From Rhodospirillaceae bacterium (lineage in GTDB: Bacteria > Pseudomonadota > Alphaproteobacteria > UBA8366 > GCA-2717185), in NCBI GenBank assembly GCA_002717185.1, contig PBDC01000026.1:1-27242 (forward strand): DNA of 27,242 bases. Direction: 5' to 3'. Positions 9,133 to 17,020 of the stretch are shown here, piece after piece (the first letter of the stretch is position 1; each line of letters starts with the position of its first letter). A program made the translations under genes and the position numbers. The notes under the pieces were generated by a model, which was not told where the DNA came from, did no database searches, and saw only the letters and a list, made by a program, of their open reading frames with translations.

Positions 9133-9473
9133 TAAAAAGTCCTGGAGCAAATAGCGTTCCCACGCCTTAAGAAAGGTCTTCTCGTTCGTAGGGTTTTGCC
9201 TAACTTTCTGGACTCTAAGGTTTCACCAAGGAATTTAGTGATATGGCATCACCAAGCCTGGAATGTTTTAAACCGAAACACTTAAGTGCAGTACAAACAA
9301 GTTTGTCGCCAACCAAAATGACTATTAAGAATAAGAAAAAGAAAGCTAAAAACGTTGCACTATAATCGCATAGATGAATTTTTATAAGTAAACCCGCCCT
9401 ATCGCTCCCAGCCCACGCCACATGATAAGATCAAGTTAACAACCCATTAGCGATGAGTGTACGAGAGGGATAT
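9133..9473. other. Divergent intergenic region between polysaccharide and catabolic clusters
   Basis: About 340 bases separate the divergently transcribed ligase operon and SDR gene, so promoters for both must lie here. The central part (9290-9380) is AT-rich. A TATAAT on the plus strand at 9361-9366 looks like a -10 box, but no convincing -35 sits about 17 bases upstream. A short hydrophobic minus-strand frame (9215-9421) has no family match or ribosome binding site that I can see and is probably chance. I see no repeats, RNA gene or operator. Confidence 0.4.
9140..9145 (-). promoter_or_regulatory. Ribosome binding site deciding the ligase start
   Basis: On the minus strand CCAGGA is followed by a seven-base spacer and ATG at 9132. 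Neither the upstream TTG (9150) nor the downstream ATG (9093) has a comparable site. Confidence 0.5.
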
Positions 9474-10322
9474 ATGGGTAAATTGGAAGAAAAGTCAGCT
9501 ATCATTACCGGGGCAAGCCGAGGTATCGGACAGGAGATCGCGGAACTATTTGCTGCGGAAGGGGCCAACGTGGTTTGCGTCGCCCGGACGGTTAGCGAGG
9601 GCGACCATCCGCTAGAGGGGTCACTCGCTCGGACGGTCAAAAATATCACCGGTTCCGGCGGCAAAGCGATTGCTATTGCTGCAAACATTTCGCTCGAAGA
9701 GGAGTGCCTTTCGCTAGTCGAAAAGGCGCGTACCGCCTGCGGTCCGATTGACATTTTGGTCAATAACGCAGCGCTAAACTACTACATCCCAACGGTCAAT
9801 TATCCGACAAATCGCTGGGTGCGCTCCTTCTCAGTCAACGTCCATGCCCCATTCATCCTTTCTAAGGCCGTGCTGACCGACATGACCTCAGGCCGCGGCG
9901 GCTCGATTGTCAACATCAGTTCCGGCGCAGCTATCGGTCCCGGTCGCGGTCCCTATGAGGACCAGCATGCTCGCGGCGGCGTCATGTATGGCGCTACCAA
10001 AGCGGCGCTGGAGCGCATGACCCAAGGGCTGGCGCAGGAGGTGTCGCAATATGGCAACATCTCAGTGACCGCGGTCTCTCCCTCGCGCGTCGTCCCCACA
10101 CCGGGCACTGTGTTCCATAAGCTAGTCGACGGTATCGAAGACCCCAAAGGCGAGCATCCATCGCTGATGGCCAAAGCTGCACTGCTGTTGGCCACGGAGC
10201 CAATCGAAAAGATCAACGGCAGGGTTACCTACAGCCAGCAGATCCTAAAGGAATTTGGTTGGATCAAAGAGGCCGTCGGTCGCGGCATCGATTCAGACGG
10301 TTCCGGTTACTCAAAAGTCTAG
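9474..10322 (+). CDS. Short-chain dehydrogenase/reductase (SDR)
   Basis: This 282-residue protein is a classical SDR NAD(P)-dependent oxidoreductase. The cofactor-binding glycine motif TGASRGIG lies near residue 12, and NNAALNYY near residue 96 corresponds to the NNAG strand. The catalytic Ser is in VNISSGAA near residue 146, and YGATK near residue 171 is the YxxxK pair. The frame opens at ATG 9453, but ATG 9474 is the likelier start: GAGAGG lies five bases before it, and MGKLEEKSAIITGASRGIG gives the usual short N-terminus. The substrate is unknown. It is followed nine bases later by an 82-residue protein and then by a TctC-type binding protein, so it may oxidise or reduce a carboxylate imported by that transporter. 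Confidence 0.92.
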   Translation: MGKLEEKSAIITGASRGIGQEIAELFAAEGANVVCVARTVSEGDHPLEGSLARTVKNITGSGGKAIAIAANISLEEECLSLVEKARTACGPIDILVNNAALNYYIPTVNYPTNRWVRSFSVNVHAPFILSKAVLTDMTSGRGGSIVNISSGAAIGPGRGPYEDQHARGGVMYGATKAALERMTQGLAQEVSQYGNISVTAVSPSRVVPTPGTVFHKLVDGIEDPKGEHPSLMAKAALLLATEPIEKINGRVTYSQQILKEFGWIKEAVGRGIDSDGSGYSKV

Positions 10323-10331
10323 AGGCAAGCG

Positions 10332-10580
10332 ATGCAGAACTTCTATCAACCCGATCTCGGCGCCAATCCGAACGACCCGTTTGCAAGGGATGCCAACGGC
10401 AAGCTAGTGCGTCGCGGTTACTGGCTCGACATGATGGACCAGGCCATCGTACTTATCCTCACTCAGGGGATTGGCGCCCATCTGACTAACGACCAGAAAC
10501 GTAGGCATCTGGCCGACATCAAACGAGAGCACCTGATTGACGCGATCTGTCAGATCGAAATCCTGCCCCCGGACAATTAA
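10332..10580 (+). CDS. Small conserved-looking protein of unknown function (82 aa)
   Basis: I do not recognise this 82-residue protein. The start is well supported: AGAGG (10321-10325) lies six bases before the ATG, and it begins nine bases after the SDR stop, so it is probably co-translated. It has no signal peptide or membrane segment. The N-terminal third is Asn/Asp/Pro-rich (MQNFYQPDLGANPNDPFARD), and the rest is amphipathic helical with a charged stretch DQKRRHLADIKREHLIDAI. The composition is that of a soluble folded protein. It could be an accessory subunit of the SDR or of another enzyme in the cluster, but nothing in the sequence proves this. Confidence 0.62.
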   Translation: MQNFYQPDLGANPNDPFARDANGKLVRRGYWLDMMDQAIVLILTQGIGAHLTNDQKRRHLADIKREHLIDAICQIEILPPDN

Positions 10581-10657
10581 GGTGAGTCGATTCCGACTTT
10601 TCAAAATACGTATCAAGTGCAATGATTTTACCAAATATCCAATTAATGACGACAAGC

Positions 10658-10664
10658 AGAGAGG
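10658..10664 (+). promoter_or_regulatory. Ribosome binding site of the TctC-type gene
   Basis: AGAGAGG lies seven bases before ATG 10672. It supports that start over the longer frame opening at 10537, whose extra N-terminus would overlap the preceding gene and precede the signal peptide. Confidence 0.6.
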
Positions 10665-10671
10665 TTATAAT

Positions 10672-11814
10672 ATGAGGCCTAAGATTTCTCGGTACGGTGT
10701 AGCCGGTATCCTCGCCGGTTCAGCGCTGGCACTGACGGTAGCTTTAGCGCCGATGGCGCAGGCGGTCGATTTCTCCGGCAAGCGATTGCGCATCATCGTT
10801 CCCTTCAACGAAGGTGGCGGCACCGACAGTCTGACTCGCGCGCTGCAGCCCTTCATGGAAAAATATCTACCGGGTAATCCGAAGATCCTGGTCGTGAACA
10901 AACCAGGTGCTGGCGGCATAGTAGGCGGCAACTATTTCGAGGCGAACGCCAAGAAGGACGGCACCTGGGTAATGGCGCTATCTACCTCCACCATCATGAA
11001 CTACATCCTTGGTGATCCGCGGGTGAAGTTCGAAATCAAGGGCTGGGAGCCGATCATCATGCTGCCACGCGGCAACATGGTCTATGCCCGCTCCGAGCTC
11101 GGCCTAAAGGGATTGAGCCCAAAAGACCTAGTTACAAAGCTACGGTCGATCCCGAAGGACAAGCTGGTTTTTGGTGGCAAGACCCCAACCTCTTCTGCGA
11201 TCAATAAACGTATGGCCCTATCCCTTCTTGGTGTTGAGGTCAAAGACGTTTGGGGTATGAAGGGAAATGGCCCAATGGCGCAAGCCTTTGAGCGTGGCGA
11301 ATTTACTGTCAATTTCGATAATTCCCTATCCTACATGAACAACCGGAAAGGCTTCCGAGATTCGGGCATCGCCACGGAGATGTACACACATGGTGCACCA
11401 GACGCGAAGGGTAATTGGACGGATGCAAATGGCAAGTACTACCGTGACCCGACCTGGCCGAATGTACCAACAATTTATGAATTGTACGAAGACGGCACCG
11501 GCAAAAAATTTGACAGCCCCGAGGCTAAAGCAACTTTAGCGCTTATCCGCGTCGGCACGCTTGCTAACAAGTCCTTTAACCTGCCAAATGGGGTCGACAA
11601 GGGCGCGAGGGACGCTTGGTGGAACGCGCTACGCAAAACTATGAAGGATCCAGACTTCATAAAACGTCGGCCAAAGATCCTGGGCAAGTTCACGACCACA
11701 ATCGGCCCCGACGCAAAATCGGCCCTACATGCCGCTATGAACCTGTCACCGGAAGAACGCGCCTATGTAAAGAAATATGTGAAGGTTCGGTATAATCTTG
11801 ACCTAAAGCTATAA
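10672..11814 (+). CDS. tctC: Tripartite tricarboxylate transporter substrate-binding protein (TctC/Bug family)
   Basis: This 380-residue periplasmic binding protein opens with a Sec signal peptide: MRPKISR, a hydrophobic core, then an Ala-x-Ala cleavage site in APMAQA around residue 31. The mature start, RLRIIVPFNEGGGTDSLTRAL, is the typical Bug-family N-terminus with its glycine-rich ligand loop. NKPGAGGIVGGNYF near residue 80 is a second family signature. The protein captures a carboxylate for the TctA/TctB permease. It is longer than the usual 320-330 residues; the extra length is partly an insert (TEMYTHGAPDAKGNWTDANG region) that could shape specificity. The permease gene is convergent and separate rather than in the same operon. 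Confidence 0.9.
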   Translation: MRPKISRYGVAGILAGSALALTVALAPMAQAVDFSGKRLRIIVPFNEGGGTDSLTRALQPFMEKYLPGNPKILVVNKPGAGGIVGGNYFEANAKKDGTWVMALSTSTIMNYILGDPRVKFEIKGWEPIIMLPRGNMVYARSELGLKGLSPKDLVTKLRSIPKDKLVFGGKTPTSSAINKRMALSLLGVEVKDVWGMKGNGPMAQAFERGEFTVNFDNSLSYMNNRKGFRDSGIATEMYTHGAPDAKGNWTDANGKYYRDPTWPNVPTIYELYEDGTGKKFDSPEAKATLALIRVGTLANKSFNLPNGVDKGARDAWWNALRKTMKDPDFIKRRPKILGKFTTTIGPDAKSALHAAMNLSPEERAYVKKYVKVRYNLDLKL

Positions 11815-11840
11815 ACATCCGCGTTCATTTAAGACACAGG

Positions 11841-11877
11841 CGCCCGGCCTTCAAAGGCCGGGCGATTTCTTTTCTTT
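11841..11877 (+). terminator. Rho-independent terminator after the TctC-type gene
   Basis: A perfect 10-bp GC-rich stem (CGCCCGGCCT at 11841-11850 with AGGCCGGGCG at 11855-11864) closes a TCAA loop, followed by the T-rich tract ATTTCTTTTCTTT. It lies 27 bases after the gene's stop. On the opposite strand the downstream tract is not T-rich, so it mainly serves the plus strand. Confidence 0.88.
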
Positions 11878-11892
11878 AAAAGCTCTTTCGCT

Positions 11893-13899
11893 TTACTGTG
11901 GGCCACCAAGATAGAACGGCATTTCAAAGTTAAGGTAGCTTTCGGTAAACCATTGCAGGAGGCCAGGAGGATATTCCAGGGTCAGAAAATAGGAGAGCGC
12001 CCCCAGGAAAACTGCTGCCGACAAGCCTAGCAAGGCGTTTCGGACGTGGCTCAAATTGATCTTATGCGAAATGAACAAGTAGATGAACAAAGCCGCGCCA
12101 ATTGGAAATCCAACGAGGCCAATGATAGCCAGCATGCCTAGGATCCAGCCGAGATAGTAGAACTCAGAGTGGGTCGTCCCACCGAGAAGCTCGCGGTCTA
12201 TCAGCACTGCGGAGGGTTTCTTGGCCGCAACCTGCTGGAACAGCACAGCTAAAACGAAGGCGAAACCAAGGATGCCCACGGCGAAGGGAAAAATACGGCC
12301 AAGCGTCTCATACCGGAACCCGTCCGTGAATGCGATCACTACGATTGCCAACATAAAAATCGTGAAGCCGACCTGCGGCCATTTGCGCCGCGTCGAGGCC
12401 TCGCTGTCTTCCGTATAGACCTTACCGGCGTTCGGATTATATCGCAGTGCAGCAATGATCGACAGCACTGTTAAAATCAGCAGGACGATCACAATTGGCC
12501 GTTCGAAGAAGCTGTATCCATAGACCTGAATTGACTGATAGAGCGATGTCTCGATGCGGTCCGACAGAAAAAAGCCAATGAGTAGGGCCGGCCGAGACCA
12601 GCCATAGCGCTTCATAAAAGTGCCCAGCGTGCCGAACGCGAACAAGGCAATCAGGTCATTCCAGTCCCGCGTCGCCTGAAATGCAGCAAAGAAGATCAGC
12701 ACAAGCATGAAGGGGGCCAGAAAGCCGTAACGGATCGTCGTCAGCTTGGCTATTTGCGACGAAAGCAGCAGACAGGCACCAGCACCGAATACATTGGCCA
12801 AGGCCAACGACCAGATCATCGTGTAGGTCAGATCGAGATTTTTGGTGATCATCTCGGTACCTGGCTCGATGCCGATCAGAATAAATCCGCTGAGCAGGAT
12901 CGCGTAACTGCCCGAACCCGGAATGCCGAACAGAATGGTCGGGATCATTGCCCCACCTTCCTTGGCATTGTTCGCCGATTCCGGTGCCAGAACGCCGCGG
13001 ATATCCCCGTCGCCAAACCTACTCTTGTCCTTGGAGGTCTGAATCACGTGTCCGTAGGCGATCCAATCGACAACCGACCCGCCCAGCCCCGGTAACGCGC
13101 CAATAATGCAGCCGATCGATGAACAACGAATTACAATCCACCAGTTACGCACCATGTCTTTCAATCCGCGCAACCATCCACTGCCCAGCATCCCGTCTTT
13201 AGAAATTGTCTCATGTCGGCGTACAAGATCGACGATCTCAGGCATGGCGAACATGCCTAGCCCGATGATCACGATCTTGATGCCATCACTGAGATAAGCC
13301 GATTCATAGACACCGGGTATTCCGGAAAGCCGGAAGGCACCGTGCGGTTCGTAACCAATCATACCGACGATCAAGCCAATCACGCAGGTGGCAAGGCCCT
13401 TAAGCGCATGGTTGCCCGTGAGCATGCCAATCATGCTGAGCGCCAACATGATCAGCATCATTTGTTCGCCAAACCCCATCGCAAGGATGATTGGCCGTGC
13501 CGCAAAAATAGCGCCAGTCAGCACCAGAGCTCCGAACAGTCCGCCGAAAAGCGAAGCAGAAAACGCCGCCCCCAACGCTCGCGCGCCTTCTCCCCGCTTA
13601 GCAAGCGGGAAACCGTCGACCACGGTCGCCTGGGACGCCGAAGTGCCGGGAATTCCCATCAAAACCGATGGAAAGGTATCGGATGTCGTAGTTGGTGCCA
13701 GTAGCCCGATCATCATGGCGAGTGCATGCGATGGATCCATGTCGAAGACAAACGGCAAAAGCAACGATAACCCAGCAACTCCTCCCAATCCCGGCAGCAC
13801 ACCGATCAAGAGGCCCAGGGACGTCCCGAGCAACAAAAACCCCAAATGCACCGGGTTGAATAGCTGGGTCAGTGCATCGATTAAAATTTGAAATTCCAT
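11893..13899 (-). CDS. Fused TctA-TctB tripartite tricarboxylate transporter permease
   Basis: This 668-residue membrane protein joins both permease subunits of a TTT-family importer. Residues 1 to about 495 are a TctA domain with about twelve hydrophobic segments. They carry the signature GVLPGLGGVAGLSLLLPF near residue 33, PTTTSDTFPSVLMGIPGT near residue 69, and the internal-repeat copies IGALPGLGGSVVDWIAYG and ILFGIPGSGSYAILLSG. After a charged linker (EDSEASTRRKW), about 150 residues form a four-helix TctB-like small subunit. It probably works with the TctC-type binding protein encoded convergently across the terminator, importing a carboxylate by proton or sodium symport. Start ATG 13899 has only a weak GAG-type ribosome site. 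Confidence 0.92.
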   Translation of the reverse strand: MEFQILIDALTQLFNPVHLGFLLLGTSLGLLIGVLPGLGGVAGLSLLLPFVFDMDPSHALAMMIGLLAPTTTSDTFPSVLMGIPGTSASQATVVDGFPLAKRGEGARALGAAFSASLFGGLFGALVLTGAIFAARPIILAMGFGEQMMLIMLALSMIGMLTGNHALKGLATCVIGLIVGMIGYEPHGAFRLSGIPGVYESAYLSDGIKIVIIGLGMFAMPEIVDLVRRHETISKDGMLGSGWLRGLKDMVRNWWIVIRCSSIGCIIGALPGLGGSVVDWIAYGHVIQTSKDKSRFGDGDIRGVLAPESANNAKEGGAMIPTILFGIPGSGSYAILLSGFILIGIEPGTEMITKNLDLTYTMIWSLALANVFGAGACLLLSSQIAKLTTIRYGFLAPFMLVLIFFAAFQATRDWNDLIALFAFGTLGTFMKRYGWSRPALLIGFFLSDRIETSLYQSIQVYGYSFFERPIVIVLLILTVLSIIAALRYNPNAGKVYTEDSEASTRRKWPQVGFTIFMLAIVVIAFTDGFRYETLGRIFPFAVGILGFAFVLAVLFQQVAAKKPSAVLIDRELLGGTTHSEFYYLGWILGMLAIIGLVGFPIGAALFIYLFISHKINLSHVRNALLGLSAAVFLGALSYFLTLEYPPGLLQWFTESYLNFEMPFYLGGPQ

Positions 13900-14059
13900 T
13901 TTGGATCTCGAGGGCTACTATGGCGTATAGGTGAATAGAATCAATTGATGCCGAAAGTAAAATTTACAGCAGCTAACGTTCGTTATGTTCCGGTCTCAGT
14001 CCATCTTCCATCTATTCGGTATCAGGAGATGCCGAATGTCCCTAACTTCGGCGATGGCT
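13900..14059. other. Non-coding tail beside the MmgE/PrpD remnant
   Basis: This stretch lies upstream of the TctA-TctB start and should hold its promoter. The short frames here are not recognisable; they may be the eroded 3' end of the MmgE/PrpD pseudogene. I see no repeat or RNA gene. Confidence 0.35.
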
Positions 14060-14820
14060 TCTATAGTCCAGACCTGGCCAATCAACAACCTCGCCTTATG
14101 GCCGCCGATTGGGCCCGGCCTTTGATTTCGGTAAACGCCTAATCGTCGATGCGGGCCTCGTCATCCGCTGACGTGAAGCTCTCCATCCCGTCTAAGATCA
14201 TAACGGCAATAAGATATTGCAAGTTGACAGCTGGCATGTCGCGGTTGTTAACGACATGAGCCTCCTTGTCAGACATGTTGATCGTGATTGAAGCGATATC
14301 ATCGGTCGTCAGGTCATGGCCCAAAAAGAGCGTCTGCACAATAGTCGCCGAAGCCACCTAATCAAACACCTTCTCAATATGGTCCCTATCACGCTGCCAA
14401 CAACTCACACCCGACGCTTATTGTGCGGTGTACGAGATCAGCCAACGCGTCTGCTGTTCCAGCAAACCTGCCAACACCCCCGTGGCGGCGGCACCGCATA
14501 GCGGCGCAAAGCTTTGGGTGCTGTGCCTGGCTTCATAGAATTCGTCGACGCCAAGAACACCGGTCAGCCGGCTGCCGATATCGTAGCCTAGCACGATAGT
14601 CTTTTAATAACGCCTCGCCGGAGCGAGCTTACTTTTCCGCCATAGCCATGGCGGTGGGAACGACGTTGCACCCCAGATGACTGCGTGAGCTGAAATGCGG
14701 AGCATCAGTCTCGTGCACATGCACTGTCATTACGTTGACGAGGTCTGCATTGACGGTGGATGTGAATAGATAGGTCCGAGGAACCGCAGCTACTGGCAGG
14801 CAATGCCTGTCGCTCTGCAC
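14060..14820 (-). pseudogene. MmgE/PrpD family protein, degraded remnant
   Basis: Fragments in two minus-strand frames line up in the order expected of an MmgE/PrpD protein (2-methylcitrate dehydratase/immune-responsive gene 1 family). VHVHETDAPHF and GCNVVPTAMAMAEK come first, then ARSGEALLK. After a frame change follows TIVLGYDIGSRLTGVLG, then FAPLCGAAATGVLAGLL and ASGVSCWQRDRDHIEKVFD. The tail has EAHVVNNRDMPAVNLQYL, VMILDGMESFTSADD and AFTEIKGR. In-frame stops occur after AEK, after SYTAQ, after KVFD and after EARIDD. The stretch between VQTLFLGHD and TTDDIASITI is far shorter than in intact proteins, so an internal deletion is likely. An intact member is about 450 residues. It lies between transporter and dioxygenase genes and was probably once part of the same pathway. 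Confidence 0.78.
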
Positions 14821-14887
14821 CCAAGGTGTAGCGGCTCAGCACCTGGATGAACACGCTGATCTCCGGTTAATACATAAGAACCCCAAT

Positions 14888-15805
14888 CTATAAGGCTGCG
14901 ATCGGGAATTCCTTGCCCAGTTGGGTGCGATGCATGATGCGCCGATGCTTACCGGCATGCGCGTCGCGATGATGCATAACACAGCGATTATCCCACAGCA
15001 CCATGTCTCCAACCGCCCATGGTCCATGCGTCCACCTGAAACGATCCTGTGTCGCATGATTCCACAAAAAGTCGAGCAGATCCTCGCTTTCAGCACGCGA
15101 ACAGCCGACAACAAATTGCGACGGGAACATCCTGCGACGACCTAGATAAAGTGCCTTGCGCTTTGTCACCGGATGCAGCCGGACCAGAGGATGGTCCGGG
15201 CCTGGCACGTCATCAAGAGTTTCAGGCTTCACGACACCCTGTCGCAAAACACCGGCGGAATTGCGGCTAGAATCCTGCTTGGTATAAAGGCCCTTAATAC
15301 GTGCCTGCACATCGTCGGGCAAAGTCTCGTATGTTAGGTATTGATTGTTGAAAGAAGTATTGCCCCCAGCAGGTGGCACTTCCAAAGCGCGCAGAAAACT
15401 GCCGGCCGGCGGCGTTTCGACATAGGAATTATCGCTGTGCCATACGACTTCGCCACTACCTAACCCTTCATTCTCCATAACTGGATTACCGTCACGATCA
15501 AGGTTCGAGATCACTGTAATTTCTGGCACATCGGGGATAGCATCCGCCGGTAGGCGCCCTTGCCTATCATAATAAGCTCGGTTCGCACCCGCCGACGGAA
15601 CGCCGAACAACGCACTAGCTGCGACATGATCCTGGGGCGTGATATTCTGACCCCGGAACAATAACACCTGGTGTTCGGCCCAGGCGCGATTGAGTGCCGC
15701 CACAGTTGCGACATCAACAGGTTGGCTAAAATCAACGCCTCGCACTTCCGCGCCAAGCGGTCCGCCAGTCGGGATAACAGTAAGCTTTTCCACGCTAATG
15801 CTCAT
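14888..15805 (-). CDS. TauD/TfdA family Fe(II)/2-oxoglutarate-dependent dioxygenase
   Basis: This 305-residue enzyme belongs to the TauD/TfdA family, which couples 2-oxoglutarate decarboxylation to hydroxylation of sulfonates, phenoxyacetates or similar substrates. The facial triad is visible: WHSDNSY (H-x-D) near residue 120 and the distal His in MHHRDAH near residue 275. The 2-oxoglutarate-binding Arg is probably in HRRIMHRTQL near the C-terminus. The frame extends upstream to 15967, but ATG 15805 is the better start: AGGGAG precedes it, MSISVEKLTVIPTGGPLGAEV is the normal N-terminus, and the longer form would run into the upstream gene. It begins 10 bases after the luciferase-like gene's stop, so the two are one operon. 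Confidence 0.9.
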   Translation of the reverse strand: MSISVEKLTVIPTGGPLGAEVRGVDFSQPVDVATVAALNRAWAEHQVLLFRGQNITPQDHVAASALFGVPSAGANRAYYDRQGRLPADAIPDVPEITVISNLDRDGNPVMENEGLGSGEVVWHSDNSYVETPPAGSFLRALEVPPAGGNTSFNNQYLTYETLPDDVQARIKGLYTKQDSSRNSAGVLRQGVVKPETLDDVPGPDHPLVRLHPVTKRKALYLGRRRMFPSQFVVGCSRAESEDLLDFLWNHATQDRFRWTHGPWAVGDMVLWDNRCVMHHRDAHAGKHRRIMHRTQLGKEFPIAAL

Positions 15806-15815
15806 CGAGCACTCC

Positions 15816-16829
15816 CTATTGAAGATGGGGAAGCACGTCACGGCCAAATCGTTCGATCGCTCGCATAATGTCTTTGTGCGGCGGTCCGCCGGAATGGGCA
15901 TGGCGCAGCCGCAGAAGAAAATAGTCGGTACCCACCGCATCGCCCCATCGATGGAACTCAGCGACACACTCTTCCGGCGATCCGGCTATAATACGGTCCT
16001 TCCACATATTCTCGAATTGGAACTCCTCTTCCGATTCGATTTCCTTAAAGGCGGTAGCACCATTGCGCCAATAATACTTATAGGCCTGCATGACTTCCGG
16101 GCCATAGACGCGGGCGGCATCATTTAAACCATCGCCAACCCAGGCATCGCGCATCAGCACGACCTCCGGCGTTCGGCCGGCTTTACTAGCCGCCTGGCGA
16201 TAGCGGTCGGCCAGTGCTACATTCTCTGCCAATGGCATACTAGGGCCAAGCACAATCGCATCGCCGAGCCGCCCTGCTCGATCGACGGCCGCTGGCACCC
16301 AGCCGCCGACCCACAGCGGCGGGCCCGGCCGTTGGATTGGCAGCGGCAAGACACAAACATCGTCAATGTCGAAATGTCTGCCGCTAAACGAAAAGCGCTC
16401 ACCTGTCCAGGCTTGCCGCAACACCTCAATTCCTTCTTCAAAGCGTCCGACACGATGCCTCTTTTCGACACCAAAGGCCCGGAAGTCGGCATCTTGGTAT
16501 CCGAGGCCAACCCCGAGTGCGAGCCGGCCACCCGATATGATATCAAGCGTAACCGCATCCTCAGCGACGCGTAGTGGATGATGCAGCGGCAGCAACAGAA
16601 CCGACGTGCCAATCTGGATCGTTTTGGTGCGCGCAGCCACTGCCGCACAAACAACAAGCGGCGACGGCAGAAACCCATCTTTGTCCTGATGATGCTCCCC
16701 GAAAAAGAAGCCATGGAACCCGCAAGCCTCTGCCAACTCCGCCTCAGCGATGGTCTCTGCAACACAGCGATCAAGATCATCACCGCGCGGTGGATTTGCG
16801 ATTGAGCTATACAGACCTACTTTGATCAT
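15816..16829 (-). CDS. LLM class flavin-dependent oxidoreductase (luciferase-like monooxygenase)
   Basis: This 337-residue protein has the bacterial-luciferase-like TIM-barrel pattern. FFFGEHHQDKDGFLPSP lies near residue 40, and TKTIQIGTSVLLLPLHHPL near residue 70. LDIISGGRLALGVGLGYQ near residue 96 is the family's most recognisable stretch. The family uses FMNH2 (or F420 in actinobacteria) and O2 to oxygenate aldehydes, sulfonates and other organics. AAGGGA lies just upstream of the ATG. It is translated immediately before the TauD-type dioxygenase; sulfonate or xenobiotic catabolism would fit both, but the substrate is not determined. Confidence 0.9.
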   Translation of the reverse strand: MIKVGLYSSIANPPRGDDLDRCVAETIAEAELAEACGFHGFFFGEHHQDKDGFLPSPLVVCAAVAARTKTIQIGTSVLLLPLHHPLRVAEDAVTLDIISGGRLALGVGLGYQDADFRAFGVEKRHRVGRFEEGIEVLRQAWTGERFSFSGRHFDIDDVCVLPLPIQRPGPPLWVGGWVPAAVDRAGRLGDAIVLGPSMPLAENVALADRYRQAASKAGRTPEVVLMRDAWVGDGLNDAARVYGPEVMQAYKYYWRNGATAFKEIESEEEFQFENMWKDRIIAGSPEECVAEFHRWGDAVGTDYFLLRLRHAHSGGPPHKDIMRAIERFGRDVLPHLQ

Positions 16830-17005
16830 TTTGGATCCCTTAAACCTCAGCGAAAATGTTACGGGTCAAGTTTCGCGCGCAGCGTCTGTTGTCACAAGAG
16901 GACGGCGAGGTAGATACAGAAGGCAAAATTCGGCATATGAAACACTTTCTTACACTTCGCTGAACAGGTAACGTCTTAAGGTTAACGTTATGCAACTGCA
17001 AAGTT
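16830..17005. promoter_or_regulatory. Divergent promoter region between LLM and dienelactone hydrolase genes
   Basis: This stretch of about 175 bases must drive both the minus-strand LLM-dioxygenase pair and the plus-strand hydrolase. No clear -35/-10 pair or palindromic operator stands out. Confidence 0.35.
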
Positions 17006-17014
17006 AGAAGGAGA
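17006..17014 (+). promoter_or_regulatory. Ribosome binding site deciding a TTG start
   Basis: AGAAGGAGA lies six bases before TTG 17021. It is the strongest Shine-Dalgarno match in this part of the window, and it supports the TTG as initiator although an ATG is absent. Confidence 0.7.
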
Positions 17015-17020
17015 AGTCTG

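Noticed and set aside
9361..9366. TATAAT as a promoter for the SDR gene
   Set aside because: A perfect -10 hexamer but no matching -35 at 16-18 bases, so not called as a promoter.
9215..9421. Small hydrophobic minus-strand protein in the divergent gap
   Set aside because: No ribosome site or recognisable family; AT-rich intergenic DNA gives such frames by chance.
10537..10671. Upstream extension of the TctC-type protein
   Set aside because: The ribosome site and signal peptide both point to ATG 10672; the extension overlaps the preceding gene.
13945..14142. 65-residue plus-strand protein beside the pseudogene
   Set aside because: No family match or ribosome site; lies opposite the eroded MmgE/PrpD tail.
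15806..15967. Upstream extension of the TauD-type dioxygenase
   Set aside because: It runs into the LLM gene and precedes the normal N-terminus and ribosome site at 15805.
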